Positions 5,996 to 6,827 of a stretch of 6,827 bases of DNA are shown here, one piece after another. The stretch's first letter is position 1; every line of letters begins with the position of its first letter. A program made the position numbers and the translations under genes. The DNA lies in NCBI GenBank assembly GCA_050743265.1, contig JBOGEN010000049.1, forward strand, positions 1 through 6,827. Direction: 5' to 3'. Below the pieces are notes generated by a model. The model was given only the letters and a program-made list of their open reading frames with translations. It was not told where the DNA came from and ran no database searches. The DNA comes from JBOGEN01 sp050743265. GTDB taxonomy: Bacteria; Actinomycetota; Actinomycetes; JBOGEN01.

Positions 5996-6007
5996 CCCCG
6001 CGCGGGG
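5996..6007 (+). repeat. 12-bp perfect palindrome CCCCGCGCGGGG
   Basis: A perfect palindrome just upstream of the larger dyad at 6013-6040. As RNA it can form a short hairpin, or its C tract (5995-5999) can pair instead with GGGGG at 6010-6014, which overlaps the left arm of the next hairpin. Function unknown. Confidence 0.45.
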
Positions 6008-6012
6008 CCGGG

Positions 6013-6040
6013 GGTGGGCGCAGGCACACCTGCTCCCACC
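6013..6040 (+). promoter_or_regulatory. 28-base hairpin/dyad upstream of cell-wall gene
   Basis: GGTGGG (6013-6018) pairs with CCCACC (6035-6040), and GCAGG (6020-6024) with CCTGC (6029-6033), around a CACA loop. That is 11 pairs with one C/T mismatch (6019, 6034). It ends 68 bases before the GTG of the cell-wall gene and starts 129 bases after the acyl-CoA dehydrogenase stop. No U tract follows. It may be a terminator, an operator or a leader structure. A possible -10 (CACAAT, 6043-6048) lies just after it, which would favour an operator for the downstream promoter. Confidence 0.45.
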
Positions 6041-6092
6041 GGCACAATGTAGACGCACGACCCGCCGTCCTCGAACGGTCCGACCCGATGCC

Positions 6093-6098
6093 GAGGAG
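6093..6098 (+). promoter_or_regulatory. Shine-Dalgarno of cell-wall gene
   Basis: GAGGAG lies 10 bases before the GTG at 6109. It decides the start in favour of that GTG over the in-frame ATG at 6088, which has no purine-rich sequence ahead of it and would place this motif inside the coding sequence. Confidence 0.6.
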
Positions 6099-6108
6099 CC
6101 CCTGCAGC

Positions 6109-6827
6109 GTGCCGTTCGTTCCGCCTTCCCTGCTCCGGCGCCACCGCCCGCGCACCGTCCTCGCCGTCGGCACGGTCCTCGCCGCGACCCTCGCGCTGAC
6201 GGTCCCCGCCGTGGCCGAGCCGTCGCCGGAGGACATCCGGAGACAGCGCGAGAAGGCCGCACGGCTCGACGACGAGGCCGCCGGCCACCAGAAGACGGTC
6301 GACCGGGCCAGGACCGAGCTGGCGCGCCGTGCCGCCCGGGCTGCCGACGCGCTCGAGGCGTACCACAAGGCCCAGCAGCGCAGCCTGAGGACGTCACGCA
6401 GCGCCGAGGCCGCCGAGCAGCGTCTCGTCGACGCGCGCGCCGAGGTCTCCGACACCCACCGGACGCTGGGCCGGTACGCGTCCAACCTGTACCGGACGAC
6501 CGGCGGGTCGACCCAGCTGGCGAACCTCACCGGCCTGCTCGACTCGGGAAGCCCCACCGAGTTCACCCGCCGGCTCGGCACCGTCCAGTGGGTCGGCGAC
6601 CAGCAGAGCGTGATGTTCCGCCGCCAGAAGGAGGCGAGGGCCGACCGGCAGGAGGCGAGCGTCGCGGCCGAGGCGGCACTCGCCCGCGCCCGCGCCGCCC
6701 AGCGCAGCCAGCGCAGCGCCAAGCGGCGGGCGGACCACCTCGTGGGCCGGCAGCGCGAGCTTCTCGAGCGGCGCCGGGACGCGCTTGCCCGGGCCGAGGG
6801 CGCCGCGGAGCAGGCGCGCGCCCGTGC
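6109..6827 (+). CDS. Secreted coiled-coil protein, likely N-terminus of NlpC/P60-type peptidoglycan hydrolase (3' end outside window)
   Basis: The frame is open to the window end; 239 residues are visible. The start MPFVPPSLLRRHRPR is followed by a hydrophobic stretch (TVLAVGTVLAATLALTVPAVA, 16-36), with a likely signal peptidase I site at AVA|EP (36/37). The mature part is Ala/Arg/Glu-rich helix: a first coiled-coil region from about 40 to 125, a break with YASNLYRTTGGSTQLANLTGLLDSGSPTEF (about 124-153), and a second coiled coil from about 170 on. This layout matches the N-terminal regulatory coiled coil of actinobacterial RipA/NlpC-P60 endopeptidases, which cut peptide stems during cell separation. 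The catalytic domain is not visible, so an M23-type hydrolase or FtsEX-linked cofactor is also possible. Start chosen for GAGGAG 10 bases upstream; ATG 6088 would add seven residues. It is preceded by a 225-base gap rich in repeats and a dyad, suggesting its own regulated promoter. Confidence 0.8.
   Translation, partial: MPFVPPSLLRRHRPRTVLAVGTVLAATLALTVPAVAEPSPEDIRRQREKAARLDDEAAGHQKTVDRARTELARRAARAADALEAYHKAQQRSLRTSRSAEAAEQRLVDARAEVSDTHRTLGRYASNLYRTTGGSTQLANLTGLLDSGSPTEFTRRLGTVQWVGDQQSVMFRRQKEARADRQEASVAAEAALARARAAQRSQRSAKRRADHLVGRQRELLERRRDALARAEGAAEQARAR

Noticed and set aside
5884..6108. c-di-AMP (ydaO-type) riboswitch before a cell-wall gene
   Set aside because: The context would suit, but I could not recognise the conserved core, and the gap is short for a complete aptamer plus expression platform with a promoter.

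Overview
This is a very GC-rich window (roughly three quarters G+C by eye, with C or G at almost every third codon position). It looks like ordinary chromosomal DNA of an actinobacterium (Actinomycetota). The protein families, the GTG starts and the starts preceded directly by TANNNT boxes all fit. I see no mobile element, tRNA, rRNA or CRISPR array, and no clear sign of horizontal transfer.

Layout. Positions 1-1058 (+) hold the C-terminal part of a HelY-type DEAD/DEAH-box (Ski2-like) RNA helicase, cut by the window edge. It converges on a stand-alone 5'-3' exonuclease at 1055-1996 (-); their stop codons overlap inside one CTAG. A 119-base divergent gap (1997-2115) separates the exonuclease from a membrane-anchored GAF-like protein (2116-3213, +). 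A 63-aa basic unknown protein (3201-3392, +) overlaps the end of that gene. Next come an M24-family Xaa-Pro peptidase (3419-4570, +), a C-rich leader of 167 bases, an acyl-CoA dehydrogenase (4738-5883, +), and a 225-base gap with several repeats and a strong dyad. The window ends in the secreted coiled-coil N-terminus of a cell-wall-hydrolase-like protein (6109 onward, +, cut by the edge).

Context. From memory, Mycobacterium tuberculosis has the same neighbourhood: helY (Rv2092c), membrane protein Rv2091c, a convergent 5'-3' exonuclease (Rv2090) and the dipeptidase pepE (Rv2089c). If so, the left two thirds is an old actinobacterial synteny block into which the GAF protein and small ORF have been inserted (or retained) between exonuclease and peptidase. 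The acyl-CoA dehydrogenase (fatty or branched acyl-CoA oxidation) and the cell-wall gene appear to be separate transcription units. Gene function does not tie the seven genes into one pathway.

Expression signals differ along the window. The GAF and peptidase genes have a TANNNT box 6-8 bases before GTG and no Shine-Dalgarno, so they look leaderless. The acyl-CoA dehydrogenase and the cell-wall gene have strong Shine-Dalgarno sequences. The least explained items are the GAF membrane protein, the small ORF and the structured leader at about 5955-6050. I found no convincing new multi-gene system.
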